From positions 1 to 35,386 of the forward strand of contig CBFFRP010000265.1 in the NCBI GenBank assembly GCA_965644295.1: a stretch of 35,386 bases of DNA. Reading direction: 5' to 3'. Positions within the stretch are counted from its first letter, which is position 1. Each line of letters begins with the position of its first letter. This DNA is from Paraphysomonas bandaiensis. Lineage: Eukaryota > Chrysophyceae. Both the position numbers and the translations under genes were made by a program. The notes beneath the pieces are model-generated. The model saw only the letters and a list, made by a program, of their open reading frames with translations. It was not told the DNA's origin and ran no database searches. Positions 1 to 10,112 of the stretch are shown in pieces.

Positions 1-640
1 ATGCGGGAAGTCGCCGTGTCTTACCTACGCAGGAAAATAGTGGCGCGCCAGATAATTCGGGAACGGGAATTGCGGACATTGAAAATAGAACTACCGGGGA
101 CCTTCCTTGTAGTAGTACGGCGTTGTCTCTAGTGCCCAGGATACAGAATAACGATGGCGCCAACCACGTAGAGCAGGATAGCAGTAGTAGTGGTAATAAT
201 CTGGAACGATCTGCTCCTCCTGAACCACTTTCAGCCCGAACACGAGTTATTGTAGTCGCCCCCTATGAAGGAGTTGAAACCGCATAGAGAATAGATGTGA
301 TGTTAGCGTATGTAGTTTTTACGTCATCCCAATATCCCAATCAAGTGAGGGTATTTAAGATCTTGATCGGTAGTGTACTCAAGGTGGAACGAATGTGAGG
401 AGAGTATATTGTTTTATGTGTAAGGTGTTGCCGTGTGTTCTTTTTTTATTTGTGCCTTTTAATTGATGCTAACATGAGTGACTATACTGTATTAATTATT
501 CCCGAGATAGCCACCTTCCATGACTTTTGTGAAAGCCAATTCTGCACAGACAGAAAGATTGTGTTGAGAAGACAAAGTTTCAACATACATAACTTTGTTA
601 ATGGTTAATGGGCTCCTGCCCATATCGATACCCCTTTCTT
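1..640 (+). repeat. Dispersed repeat, left copy
   Basis: About 103-640 is related to the reverse complement of 13226-13420. Shared blocks include the stretches around 113-130, 150-190, 210-235, 255-280 and the conserved tail at 605-640. The right copy lacks roughly 290-590 of this one. The two copies are therefore diverged members of a dispersed element, one of them internally deleted. The element type is not recognised. The left end lies outside the window. Confidence 0.7.
3..287 (+). CDS. C-terminal part of an unrecognised repeat-borne ORF (partial)
   Basis: Frame 3 is open from the window edge to a TAG at 285-287, giving 94 residues with no obvious start, so the 5' part lies outside the window or in an upstream exon. 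The peptide is hydrophilic and rich in Ser, Asn, Thr and Glu, with a serine run around residues 56-58, and ends in VAPYEGVETA. It has no domain I recognise. The 3' half of the same sequence recurs, degraded, at 13226-13420 on the other strand, so this is more likely the tail of a mobile-element protein than a host gene. GC content is higher than in the flanking AT-rich DNA, which supports coding origin. Confidence 0.4.
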   Translation, partial: AGSRRVLPTQENSGAPDNSGTGIADIENRTTGDLPCSSTALSLVPRIQNNDGANHVEQDSSSSGNNLERSAPPEPLSARTRVIVVAPYEGVETA

Positions 641-940
641 CTTCAGTCCGCAAGTATGAGAAATAAGATATAAATCAAGTTAATAGTGTACCATATACTC
701 CCTCACATTGGAAAGGGATACTATATAATTGAAGCAGAAAAGATTCCAACCTACTACTACAAAACAAAAATCTTGTATAAACATTATTTGTTATTATAAT
801 CAAAAGATACAAAAACATTAAAGACGACTCTGCAAAATATTAACTACAAAATATAAATGTAAATCATGAGAAAGGACTCAAACCACGTATATACTGTACG
901 CCACACACTTTATGCGACTTGACCTCACGTCGAGCGCAAT
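288..940. other. Intergenic, AT-rich, no gene seen
   Basis: The first 350 bases belong to the dispersed repeat. The rest is AT-rich, without a coherent ORF or a recognisable RNA gene. A short imperfect inverted pair sits at about 690-735. Confidence 0.5.
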
Positions 941-1983
941 TTAGCAGTTTTCCGATTCATTAACTTTGCACTGCTTTGCTAGATCAGGATCAGTCTCGAT
1001 ATACACATGCACGTGAAAGAGTTGAATGCTCTTCTCTCCAGCATTGTCATCGTAGTTCCACCTTTTAACATGGGGCATATGGCGGTCTAGCCACCCCTCC
1101 ATATAATCGCATATTTCAGAGTGAGTCATATCGTCCCTACACCAGAGTGTGTAATGCTTTACTCCGGGTGGAGTATTGTCTACATACAGAGACGTTACAC
1201 TGTGCAACACAGGAAACAAAGCAACACTTACATGGAAACATATTGGGCTCCAGCGCCGTGTGTCGGCGATACAGAGTGGTATACAACACTAGTCTTTCTC
1301 TGCTGTCGCACAGTCTATCTAGCCTATCCATATGATTAAATTTTGCTTCCTGGCACTCAGGAGAACGCTCCCAGTAGTCGATAGGCAACACCCCACGAGG
1401 TTTCCGCTTCTTCGGTGAGGTGGAGGGTAACACTGCATTCGCAGGCAAAGGAACAACTTTGCTGCACTGAATTTCACTATCTGAAGACTCAGAACGCCCT
1501 CGAGAGTTGGAGCGAGAAACACATCGTCGCGGTGACGAATTAGAAGTTACGCTCTCACAATAAAATGATTCCGAATCACTTTCAGTTATTTCTGTAACTG
1601 CATCATTCTCATATCTACAAAACAGAACAAGATTATCAATTTGTATGACAGTAAAAAACAGCAGTCATACATACCTGTAATTTTCATCACTCTGATTGCG
1701 TACGACGCGTCGTGACCTGTCCTCATACCAAGAACCATGTCGCCTATATACAACACATATATAATAAGATACACTTTCATTATAAGTATACAGTATATGC
1801 AATCTAACCCAGTGTCTCGGTCGGGGAATGAGAAAGAGATAGGGGACGATGACTATGTCTATGGCAATCGCAACAGCTCAGGATGATACAGTATTGAACA
1901 ACATACACATACATCTTTAATTACCTGGATTTATAAGCTCTTTTCTCGTGATAATCTTCTCTATTACGTTTCTTATACTCCAT
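941..1983 (-). CDS. DUF3605-like protein of unknown function, four exons
   Basis: Exons on the minus strand: 1983-1925, 1743-1675, 1614-1232 and 1179-941, joined by GT-AG introns. The frame closes exactly (750 nt, 249 aa). The N-terminal half is basic and Ser/Arg-rich, with RS/SR dipeptides and a KKRKPR stretch that could be a nuclear localisation signal. The C-terminal about 110 residues form the conserved part: a FPY...GVKHYTLW core, then HSEICDYMEGW, and a closing FHVHVYIE. This order of motifs resembles the DUF3605 family; the function of that family is unknown. The choice of the acceptor at 1180 rather than the nearer one at about 1199 rests on frame and on keeping FPY next to NTPPGVKHY. 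It is divergent from the EF-hand gene. Family assignment is by eye. Confidence 0.65.
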
Positions 1984-2511
1984 TATGATATGAGAGTGTT
2001 ACTTAGTGATATCAATTGACGTAACCAACTATTTTAATCACACACTTTAAAGCTTCTGGAATGTATGTATAATGAATTCAGTTCTATATAATTCTCTCAT
2101 ATATAGATGACTATATTGACTGTATTTTTTGTAAAGAACAATATATACTTTCTCAGCTATTAATTAAAGTGTATCTTGAATAGTCAAACTGAATTTTTGT
2201 TAGTATAATTTTTTATACAGATTTTCATATATATATATTTTGTTTTTGGAAGTCAACTAATCATATATAATTAGAGTTGTTTGATTGGATAATATGTACA
2301 TCGTCAGTGACTTCAGGTGAGACCTAGATACGGTCGAATGCGCACTTAATGGTACTTATAATTAACAGTGATGGTACCCATAAGTCTAGTTGATATTGAC
2401 ATACATAACTTCACTATATATGCATATTCTATATATATAATTACACGTGTGTATCCATCCATCCATACATCACAATATACTTCTATTAAACTAACCTATA
2501 AAAAAAAAAGT
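1984..2511. promoter_or_regulatory. Divergent intergenic region between DUF3605-like and EF-hand genes
   Basis: This 528-bp AT-rich stretch lies between two start codons facing away from each other and probably holds both promoters. It contains several TATATA-type runs (for example near 2225-2240 and 2430) and an A-tract directly before the ATG at 2512. No specific regulatory motif can be named from sequence alone. Confidence 0.4.
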
Positions 2512-4010
2512 ATGGGTCAATTGCAATCAAATCACTTCGATTATGAAACTTATCTTGCTAAAGAAGATGAGAAAGTTCTAAGAACTTTACCATTATCAAC
2601 CCATCATATACATATATTTCATATGATATATAACACTATTAACACTGATAATTATCAATATATAACAATACATCAATGTATTGAATATTTTCATATAAAC
2701 AACACTTTAATCAATCAATCAATATTCAAAGTATTCAATATTGATGATAATGAACAATTATCTTTCTGTGAATTCGGTATATATCTATACATACATATAT
2801 ATATAGAACTAACCCTCTTATTATTACAGCTAGCACAATCTGGCATTTTCTAAGTATCAGTAATGATCATTTAGGTGGAATGATCTATGATTTATATGAT
2901 ATAGAGGGTAATGGACGTATGGAGCCCTCTACAGTCATCTATATGTTAAACTGCATACATGGCTGTATTAACGAACTGCAAGATAATACTATACAAAAAA
3001 CAGTTCATGATATAAGTCGTTCACGTGTAAGATATACACGATATCAATTCATTGGACTGACTAATACATGTACCACTGTACTTGCACCTATAGTGTCCCT
3101 TCATACCCATTTACGTTCAGTTATTGGAGGTTTGAAGTTCTGGCGATCGCTTGAGGCACGTCGTTCATCTGAGAATGATGGACATTTTCTCACAGCACGA
3201 TTTACTGTTGAATTGAGAGAGCAACTAGAGATGCGTGCAATGCATTCGAAACTAGTGAGGCATCTCTCCAAGATTGTTGAGGATGAAGTAAGTGGACGTT
3301 CTATTCGATCTAACCGCTATAGTCCAAAGAAGGTTGAGTTAACAACAGGAAATAAAGGATTGTACTGCACTAGAGGCAAAAGAGCTTTGTGTTGTACACC
3401 GGAAGAGCGCCGCCGTGCTCCTCCTGGTCCTTCCCGTAGCAGTAATCGTCGAAAATATGCCACGAACGATAACGAGTTATATAAGAATGGTCTTTTCAAA
3501 AGTGGACCAAAGCATGCCAAGACTAGAGTTCGCATTCAACAATTGGATAATGCTATTCCAACCGATCAATCCGCATTGTTTGCGACTTCCAATGCGGTTC
3601 GAACTCCCGCCCGAAGTGAAGTGGGAAAAACAATTGCGTATGGCGCAACAAGGATATTTCAATGGTTTTCCAATGGTGGGGATGCGCGAGTTTATTCTTT
3701 AACTAGCAGTGGGACTGCTGTCGGTACCGCAAGCAATAGTTCACAGAGTGGTCTAGAAGCTGTTCAACGTACTCATGATATTGACGAGGTGGACAAACTA
3801 TCGGAATGTAGTGTTGAAAGTGCATTTTCATTTGACCAAGAAGACGGTGGAGAAAGAGACTTTTACGCCCATGCATATGGGAGAGGTTTCATGTCTATGG
3901 ATAATATTCAAACTGATGATAGTGAGTCCACTGATTCACCAGGTGTGGTCTTCTCAGATTGTACACTGAAGTGCTTTAACACTTTAGACAGTGTTGACAA
4001 TGAAAACTAG
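2512..4010 (+). CDS. EF-hand protein with predicted N-myristoylation and a long tail
   Basis: Exons 2512-2776 and 2830-4010 with a 53-nt GT-AG intron (1446 nt, 481 aa). I chose the ATG at 2512 over the one at 2368 because it opens with MGQLQS, a classic N-myristoylation signal, and because upstream residues look like translated AT-rich leader. Two EF-hand loops are visible after splicing: N76-x-D-x-N-E-x-L-x-x-x-E87, with near-complete ligands, and D112-x-E-x-N-G-x-M-x-x-x-T123, which lacks the usual position-12 Glu and is probably weak or structural. The arrangement resembles membrane-tethered calcium sensors of the calcineurin B/recoverin type, but the roughly 340-residue tail (basic, then Ser/Asp-rich, acidic near the end) is not part of those families. 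Splicing is needed to join both EF-hands, which supports the intron. The target is unknown. Confidence 0.75.
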
Positions 4011-5063
4011 GTTGTTTTGCTTTGTACCAAATTGATGTTCTAACGTGTAGATACAATATAGTTGTCGTAATAAGTGTCGTATGCATATCTTACAGTGGCA
4101 AGTTTAGTCTTAACTGCATGCAGACTTACTCCATTTCAGCGAATCATCAATTAATTAATATTATTAATTAATCTATATCTATTCATCCATGTTTAGTCGA
4201 AACACGTTTTTGAGCTTTTATTAAGTGGTGCACATCTCACATCACCACTGTGAATATATAAGCACACTACAACAGCCCAACAGTACTTTTACGATGATGT
4301 TGGAAGTTATAAGCAATGCTGTAACATAATTCAGGGATAGAGAACAATATATTGAAATGTTAGATAGATTTTCGCCAATAGTATTGATGGAGTTTTTAAC
4401 CGGCCCAACAATACTATTGTAATATATTGTTACCTATCCCTGACATATTGACAGTCTTATGATTTAGCAATAGGCGTTAAAAATCTGCACCAATGTAGTG
4501 GCTATTTGAATGCTAGACAGACAATTTAGACCTCTATCCATAACTAATCAGCACAGACTCTATTATCCTATCCCTGACATAAATGATTCCAAGTATATGC
4601 GTAAATTGTAGAGATCAAATATCACCTAATCTACTACTATTTAATTAGCAAATTTCTAAGGAAAATTAGTAACATGTTAAGTTTAAGTAGCTATCTACTT
4701 TAAGTTAGTAGGTATTAATGGCCATTATAATGGACCATTAATGGTTATCAGGCCCTGATATGGTTATCAACACTTTATTTCGGGATCTATTTTTCAACCT
4801 AGTCAAATTGGTTGAATTATCTAGTCACACCGAAACTGGTTTAAAAATCTAGTCAAGTAGTTGAAAAGCCTAGTCATTTAATAATTCAGTTTACAATGAC
4901 TAGGTTGACTAGGTTGCTAGGTTGACTCGGTGTTTTATACTCTAGCCATATATTAATGATATTGCAAACATTGTACACGTGCAATACATCACATTTCATC
5001 TTCGCAATCAAACGAAAATTGGACGTCTCTCGTTACAACAGCCTCCTATATTTCATGATTTTC
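4011..5063. other. Intergenic, rich in short palindromes
   Basis: No gene is seen. There is a perfect AT palindrome near 4148-4172, a 113-bp inverted-repeat element (4331-4443), a TGGTTATC duplicate at about 4742-4769, and a cluster of CTAGTCA/TGACTAG words at about 4797-4930 in both orientations, including a stem at about 4870-4909. This resembles a graveyard of small non-autonomous DNA elements. Confidence 0.5.
4331..4443. repeat. MITE-like element with 10-bp terminal inverted repeats
   Basis: TCAGGGATAG (4331-4340) is the exact reverse complement of CTATCCCTGA (4434-4443). The inner parts also pair: AACAATATATT against AATATATTGTT, then CAATAGTATTG against CAATACTATTG, so the whole unit can fold as a hairpin. 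A third copy of the end motif, CCTATCCCTGACAT, occurs at 4567-4580, suggesting a longer or nested element. No transposase is present. Confidence 0.6.
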
Positions 5064-5236
5064 GGCCCCCTAATATGCGAGTATACTTCTCTATGATTTA
5101 TAATAAGGTTATAAAACTTGACTGGTTCGAATAATTCATTATTATTACTAGTAGAACGTTTTATATGTCTTCATGAAAAATAGCTACGTGAAAACAGGTG
5201 CTAAGAGATGAATTCACTTTATAAACTTTATATCAG

Positions 5237-6892
5237 TCAAGAGAAGTAATGCTGCTTTACATCATTCAATAGAAGTGACGCTGCTGCTTCTTCTGCAGCT
5301 TTCTTTCGGCTCATTGGAGGACTTTGATGCCTATGTGCTGTACCATTCAATTCAATAGATGCAACACAGACAAAGGACCCATTCTCAATTTCAATTTCGA
5401 ATTCAGGCTCCACACCGATGTAACGTTTAGTCAGTAACTCCAATAACTCACACTTAGGATGCTTCTGTGTAGCACTGCTGCCTCTTTCTGGTGATGCGTT
5501 ACTTGATTCTCTTCTAACAGATTCAACCACCTCTTTAACATCATTCAATAGAAGTGCTGCTGCTGCTTCCTCTGCAGCTTTCTTTCGACTCATTGCAGGG
5601 CCTCGATGCCTATATGCTGTGCCATTCAATTCCATAGATGCAACACAGACAAAGGCCCCATTCTCATTCTCAATTTCGAATTCAGGCTCCACGCGTGTGA
5701 AATGTTTAGCCAGTAACTCCAATAACTCACATTTAGGGTGTTTTTGTGTACCATTGCTGCAATTCTGAGATGAAAGGGACACTTGTTGTAGTTGTCGTCC
5801 GAGAGATTCAATTTCGCCTTCAACATCGTTCAATAGAAGTGACGCTGCTGCTTCCTCTGAAGCTTTCTTTCGACTCATTGGAGGGCCTCGATGCCTATAT
5901 GCTGTACCATTCAATTCCATAGATGCAACACAGACAAAGGCCCCATTCTCATTCTCAATTTCGAATTCTGGCTCCACACCAGTACAATTTTTAGCCAGTA
6001 ACTCCAATAACTCACTTTTGGGGTGTTTTTGTGCACCATTGACGCCATTTTCAGATAAACGGGACTCATGTCGTAGTTGTTGTCCAAGCGATTCAACTTC
6101 GTCTTTGACATCATTCAATAGAAGTGCTGCTGCTGCTTCTTCTGCAGCTTTCTTTCTACTCATTGGAGGGCCTCGATGCCTATAAGCTGTACCATTCAAT
6201 TCCATAGATGCAACACAGACAAAGGCCCCATTCTCATTCTCAATTTCGAATTCAGGCTCCACGCGTGTGAAATTTTTAGCCAGTAACTCCAATAACTCAC
6301 TTTTGGAGTGTTTTTGTGTACCATTGACGCCATTTTCAGATAAACGGGACTCATGTCGTAGTTGTTGTCCAAGCGATTCAACTTCGTCTTTGACATCATT
6401 CAATAGAAGTGCTGCTGCTGCTTCTTCTGCAGCTTTCTTTCTACTCATTGCAGGGCCTCGATGCCTATAAGCTGTACCATTCAATTCCATAGATGCGACA
6501 CAGACAAAGGCCCCATTCTCATTCTCAATTTCGAATTCAGGCTCCACATCAGTGAAATGTTTAGCCAGTAACTCGAATAACTCACACTTAGGATGCTTCT
6601 GTGTAGCGCTGCTAGTAGCTTCAGGTGATGCGTTACTTGATTCTCTTCTAACAGATTCAACCACCTCTTTAACATCATTCAATAGAAGTGCTGCTGCTGC
6701 TTCCTCTGCAGCTTTCTTTCTACTCATTGGAGGACTTTGATGCCTGTATTCAGTGTCGTTTAGTTGTATGGAGGCAGTGCAGACAAAGGCCCCATTATTG
6801 GCATTCGCAATCTCGAATACAGGCTCCACATCAGTGAAATGTTTAGCCAGTAACTCGAAGATCTCACATTTAGGATGTTTAGATACTTGCAT
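5237..6892 (-). CDS. Protein of six tandem dsRNA-binding-like domains (copy A)
   Basis: Intronless, 551 aa. It is built from six near-identical units of about 95 residues (285-nt period). Each unit has an ELLAK-type first helix, a three-strand segment with PEFEIENENG and FVCVAS, and a second helix SRKKAAEEAAAALLL, which matches the KKxA region of the double-stranded RNA-binding domain. The central GPxH loop motif of classical dsRBDs is not present, so binding strength is uncertain. Units are joined by two linker types, one beginning DEVESLGQQL and one beginning EVVESVRRESS. No catalytic domain is present. In-frame stops lie just upstream, so the ATG at 6892 is the start, preceded by a 38-aa upstream ORF. 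It has an inverted paralogue at 11669-13033. A role in binding or buffering dsRNA is inferred from the domain alone. Confidence 0.85.
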   Translation of the reverse strand: MQVSKHPKCEIFELLAKHFTDVEPVFEIANANNGAFVCTASIQLNDTEYRHQSPPMSRKKAAEEAAAALLLNDVKEVVESVRRESSNASPEATSSATQKHPKCELFELLAKHFTDVEPEFEIENENGAFVCVASMELNGTAYRHRGPAMSRKKAAEEAAAALLLNDVKDEVESLGQQLRHESRLSENGVNGTQKHSKSELLELLAKNFTRVEPEFEIENENGAFVCVASMELNGTAYRHRGPPMSRKKAAEEAAAALLLNDVKDEVESLGQQLRHESRLSENGVNGAQKHPKSELLELLAKNCTGVEPEFEIENENGAFVCVASMELNGTAYRHRGPPMSRKKASEEAAASLLLNDVEGEIESLGRQLQQVSLSSQNCSNGTQKHPKCELLELLAKHFTRVEPEFEIENENGAFVCVASMELNGTAYRHRGPAMSRKKAAEEAAAALLLNDVKEVVESVRRESSNASPERGSSATQKHPKCELLELLTKRYIGVEPEFEIEIENGSFVCVASIELNGTAHRHQSPPMSRKKAAEEAAASLLLNDVKQHYFS

Positions 6893-6913
6893 TGTGTAGT
6901 TTGTTTAGTTTCT

Positions 6914-7030
6914 TTATGGTTGTGATTCGGCTGGAATTGTGAGATCGCTGCACTTGAGATTCTTCACGAGTGTCCAGCTGCTGGATTCGTTCAGAGCTAG
7001 ATTGTCCTGGTTTTGGACGAGGGTCTCCAT
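6914..7030 (-). CDS. Conserved 38-aa upstream ORF (copy A)
   Basis: ATG at 7030-7028, TAA at 6916-6914, ending 21 nt before the dsRBD start codon. The peptide begins METLVQNQDN and ends PAESQP. The same ORF is present without difference at 11531-11647 in the other arm. It may be a translated leader that controls re-initiation on the main ORF, or just conserved leader sequence from a recent duplication. Confidence 0.4.
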   Translation of the reverse strand: METLVQNQDNLALNESSSWTLVKNLKCSDLTIPAESQP

Positions 7031-7169
7031 CTGAGATTATGGGACAGGGTTTTGGTACACTTGAAATCCCCTGAATTTGGGAAAAGCCTACGTTTTTTTG
7101 CCTTACGTAACATTTATATCAAGAAATATGCTATTTTCATTTGTCAGTTCCCTAAAAAAGAGGGTATTT

Positions 7170-7484
7170 GTTTGTCCTGATTATAACACGGAAAGGTCAT
7201 ACCACGTACAGAGTGTATTTATGTACAGGAGTAGATGTTGTACTGTTGTTGTTGTACTGCGACTCATATACATCTATATATACTACTCCTGTACATTCAT
7301 ATCAGCAGCCATATGTACATATGTACTCATATACTGTATGTACTCATGCATACATACTCACTCTAGACATACTCGCTGTTATATATGCATCCATCCATAT
7401 ATATACACATGCCATTAAATCCACTTCCTCTCTACCATCTTCCTATAATAAAATGCCACTCCCTTATCATCTCATATCAATCTA
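7170..7484. promoter_or_regulatory. Leader/promoter region between dsRBD copy A and the GT61 gene
   Basis: AT-rich DNA with alternating TATA/TACA runs (about 7265-7410) and repeated TGTACTCATA words, lying between two divergent start codons. It is probably promoter and 5' UTR for both. No ORF here looks real. Confidence 0.35.
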
Positions 7485-9270
7485 ATGCTCTCCTATCTCT
7501 TCTACATTACAATCTTCTATCTACCTATAGCTATATGCATACCTATCAAATCTAATGATGTTATCACTATATCAGCATTAGATCACACTATATGGGATTC
7601 AACAGCTATTATAACATTCTATCAAGATGATGAAGATGCTGTACAATGTCAATTTACGAATATTGCTATTGATTTTTCGACTATATATTTTATTGTATCA
7701 GATCCCATGAAAAGACAACAAGCAGCTCATGATATATTCAATTGTTGTGTAAATATTATTAAACATGATGAAATAGATGAAAGGAAATGTAAAAATTCTG
7801 TACGAAGTCAATTATGTAGTTGTTTTTATCCATTTAAATATGTTCCATCTGTCATATCACCAGAAAATGCGAAGAAGAAGTTTATGCCATTGCATGGAAA
7901 GACATGGTTGATGCATCACTGGAGTGAATGGCATCACATTGACCACTACACAATGAAAGTATTGGAGTTGCAAAACCTTTTATATAATGCAAAACATGTA
8001 AAAGATATGTGGTTCAGTGAGTTGCCTGCACCAGAGAGCATTGATCAATTACTTAGTATGGATTATGATGGAACACCCAGTGGTGATAGTTTCGAGACAA
8101 TGTTTTCAGAGATGCTGTACACAGTATTGGGTCGAAAACCTCATTATTTTGTCAATAAGAATGGTGCTGGGAAGCATTTGCGTCATCTCTACTTCGCCTC
8201 AGATGCATCCCTGAAACCCTTGCGCCGTGTGCTACCTCTATGTGAATATGTAGAGCTTGAGGAAAGTACATTAGGAGAGGACCTCTTGAGTTTAGGTGCT
8301 AAGATTGGTATCAAACACAACGCTGGTGAATATATGTCCAATTTGCTTGGTATTGGGAATTCCACTCTCCGAAAATTATTGCTAGAAGATCGCGACGGTG
8401 TGTTTCCTGTGGCGAACACCTTGGCAGAAGTGTGCTTGGAAGTACGCATCATGCGGATTATAAAATTGAACCAGGCGATGCCTCTACATAACTGTGGTCG
8501 TGGTGCATGTCAACCATACTTTTTGGATCATGCATATATGTCTCCTGTATATAAGAACAACATTCCTTGCCCGTATGAATCCAGTGCGGAGAGTGTGAAG
8601 TATGGTTTCAGGAAGTATTTAGAAGCTTATCACAGCAAATTATACGAAAGCGTGCAGTGTGTCAGTAATTTAACTGCATCTGCTAGTGTTAAGGTTGCAA
8701 TTTTACAACGGTTTGAGGGGTCTGGTACACGTAGCTTTGTAAACCTAGATCGGATGTTGCTTTCTATATACCAAATTACTTCCCAGGAATCCATTGAGAT
8801 TATGTTCATCAGTAGTAAAACTCCAGCTCATATACAAGCACTGAAGTTTTGCAGTTTTCATATCCTTATAGCACCTCATTCATCCCAACTGTCGAATTTG
8901 ATTTTCACACCGGCAGGGGTTTCAATTATTGAACTGCAGAATGAAAAACTGATTGAAGATACATTTTTATGGTTAGGAGAGCGCATGAACCTTCACTACC
9001 AGAGATTGAAGCAAGGTGAGTAACATGTTACACTATTTAGTGGTAGTTATATATATTGCAGTTGGTATATGGTTTTGTGTGTATAGTGGTATAGGTTGTG
9101 GAGATTATCAATTTTTCTATGCAGGTAATATCGCAGTCAGTGGTGAAAACAATGTACCCGATTCTGTTACCCACCCGAAGATGGCAAACCAGTTAGTACA
9201 TATTAGTAATTTTGAGAAAGCATTAGATAACGCCTTGCAAAACCTTCGTGAAAATGGTTTCGTGGCTTAA
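7485..9270 (+). CDS. GT61-family (DUF563) secretory-pathway glycosyltransferase
   Basis: Exons 7485-9015 and 9062-9270 with a 46-nt intron (1740 nt, 579 aa). A hydrophobic N terminus (MLSYLFYITIFYLPIAICIP) reads as a signal peptide or Golgi signal anchor. Around residues 459-480 the string ILIAPHSSQLSNLIF, followed by TPAGVSIIEL, matches the hallmark of GT61/DUF563 enzymes (EOGT, plant xylosyl- and arabinosyltransferases), in which a conserved HGAxLxNxxF segment precedes a PxGxxxxE motif; here Ser-Ser replaces Gly-Ala. The spliced exon adds a Trp-containing tail with CGDYQFFYAGNIAV. Predicted role is transfer of a sugar onto glycoproteins or polysaccharides in the ER/Golgi lumen; donor and acceptor cannot be inferred. 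It is the only clear gene between the arms of the inverted duplication. Confidence 0.8.
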
Positions 9271-10112
9271 GCTTCGCTCAATTCATTTTATTGCTCATAT
9301 TCTTCAACCCTAAAGTGAAGTTGTACAGTAATATATCATTACTAAAAATAATATTTTACGTCATTTTTTACTTGATATTTCCATTATATTGTATAAGCAA
9401 TCACGATCATTTTGTACTGACTTATATTGCTAGTCAAGAGTGTTAGATCATCCCGCGATAAACCGAGGCATAGTCTGTAAACGGGCTTCATGTTTGGATG
9501 GTATAATTATATTTAACCACAGGCAGTAAGGAGTAAGGAGGCTATATATCGTCCCAGGTAATAACGAGGGCGAGAAGCCCGAGTTTTAAAGTTTAGACAA
9601 GAGGCGATACTCCTTATCCATAGGTTAAATTGTAGCTTATCCTCATCACGTTGAAAAGTTAATATTAGATTGTATAGCTATTTATTATTTGTAGCATGCT
9701 TGCTGTATTAAGAAATAGATGTTCCCTGAGAAATATTAAGAACACAAACGAGAACTCATATAGTTTCAAATCAATGATATTTACACTGTATGCTTAGGAA
9801 GATCAACTCAACACAATAAATCCCATGTTTCTATAACAGCTACAACAAATGTAGTCCTACCTCAGAATAATACTAAGGGAATAGCAACTGCAAAGTGTTG
9901 AAATTCGTACATAACTGTGATGATGAATGTGAACAGTTGTAGGCGCAAGGGATGCTTCTTAATTCCTTAATTAGCATCATCATTGCATTTATATACAGCA
10001 GGCTTAACCTCTGCAAGTGCACCTGATCGTATGATATGAGACACACAATATAAAGAGAAGACCCAAACCCTGAAAGAACTGGGTGCCACTGCTCCTAACC
10101 ACCTATATAGCA
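9271..10112. other. Intergenic, no gene; contains a structured inverted repeat
   Basis: AT-rich 3' flank of the GT61 gene. Apart from the stem-forming element at 9511-9630 I see only a small palindrome with GATGATGA/TCATCATC at about 9917-9985. No coding frame is convincing. Confidence 0.4.
9511..9630. repeat. 120-bp imperfect inverted repeat / hairpin
   Basis: ATTTAACC (9511-9518) pairs with GGTTAAAT (9623-9630), GGAGTAAGGAG with CTCCTTATCC, and TATCG with CGATA, leaving a relatively GC-rich centre. It could be a non-autonomous element or a structured transcript; no known RNA family was recognised. Confidence 0.4.

Larger units (their letters stand above)
5064..7169. repeat. Left arm of a large inverted duplication
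   Basis: This arm matches the reverse complement of 11392-13217 from a GGCCCCCTAATATGCGAG outer end to an AGGGTATTT inner end. It covers the whole dsRBD gene, its 5' leader with an upstream ORF, and about 170 bp of 3' flank. It is 280 bp longer than the right arm, close to one internal 285-bp repeat unit. The 5' leader and first coding unit are nearly identical between arms; the 3' flank differs by substitutions and small indels (I estimate about 90% identity by eye). Confidence 0.9.

Noticed and set aside
5115-5130. GGTTCGAATAA, resembling a tRNA B box
   Set aside because: The last bases do not match GGTTCRANNCC and no cloverleaf can be drawn; the counterpart in the other arm is mutated.
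9915-9990. GTGATGATGA as a box C of another C/D snoRNA
   Set aside because: No CTGA box D at suitable distance on either strand and no closing stem with it.
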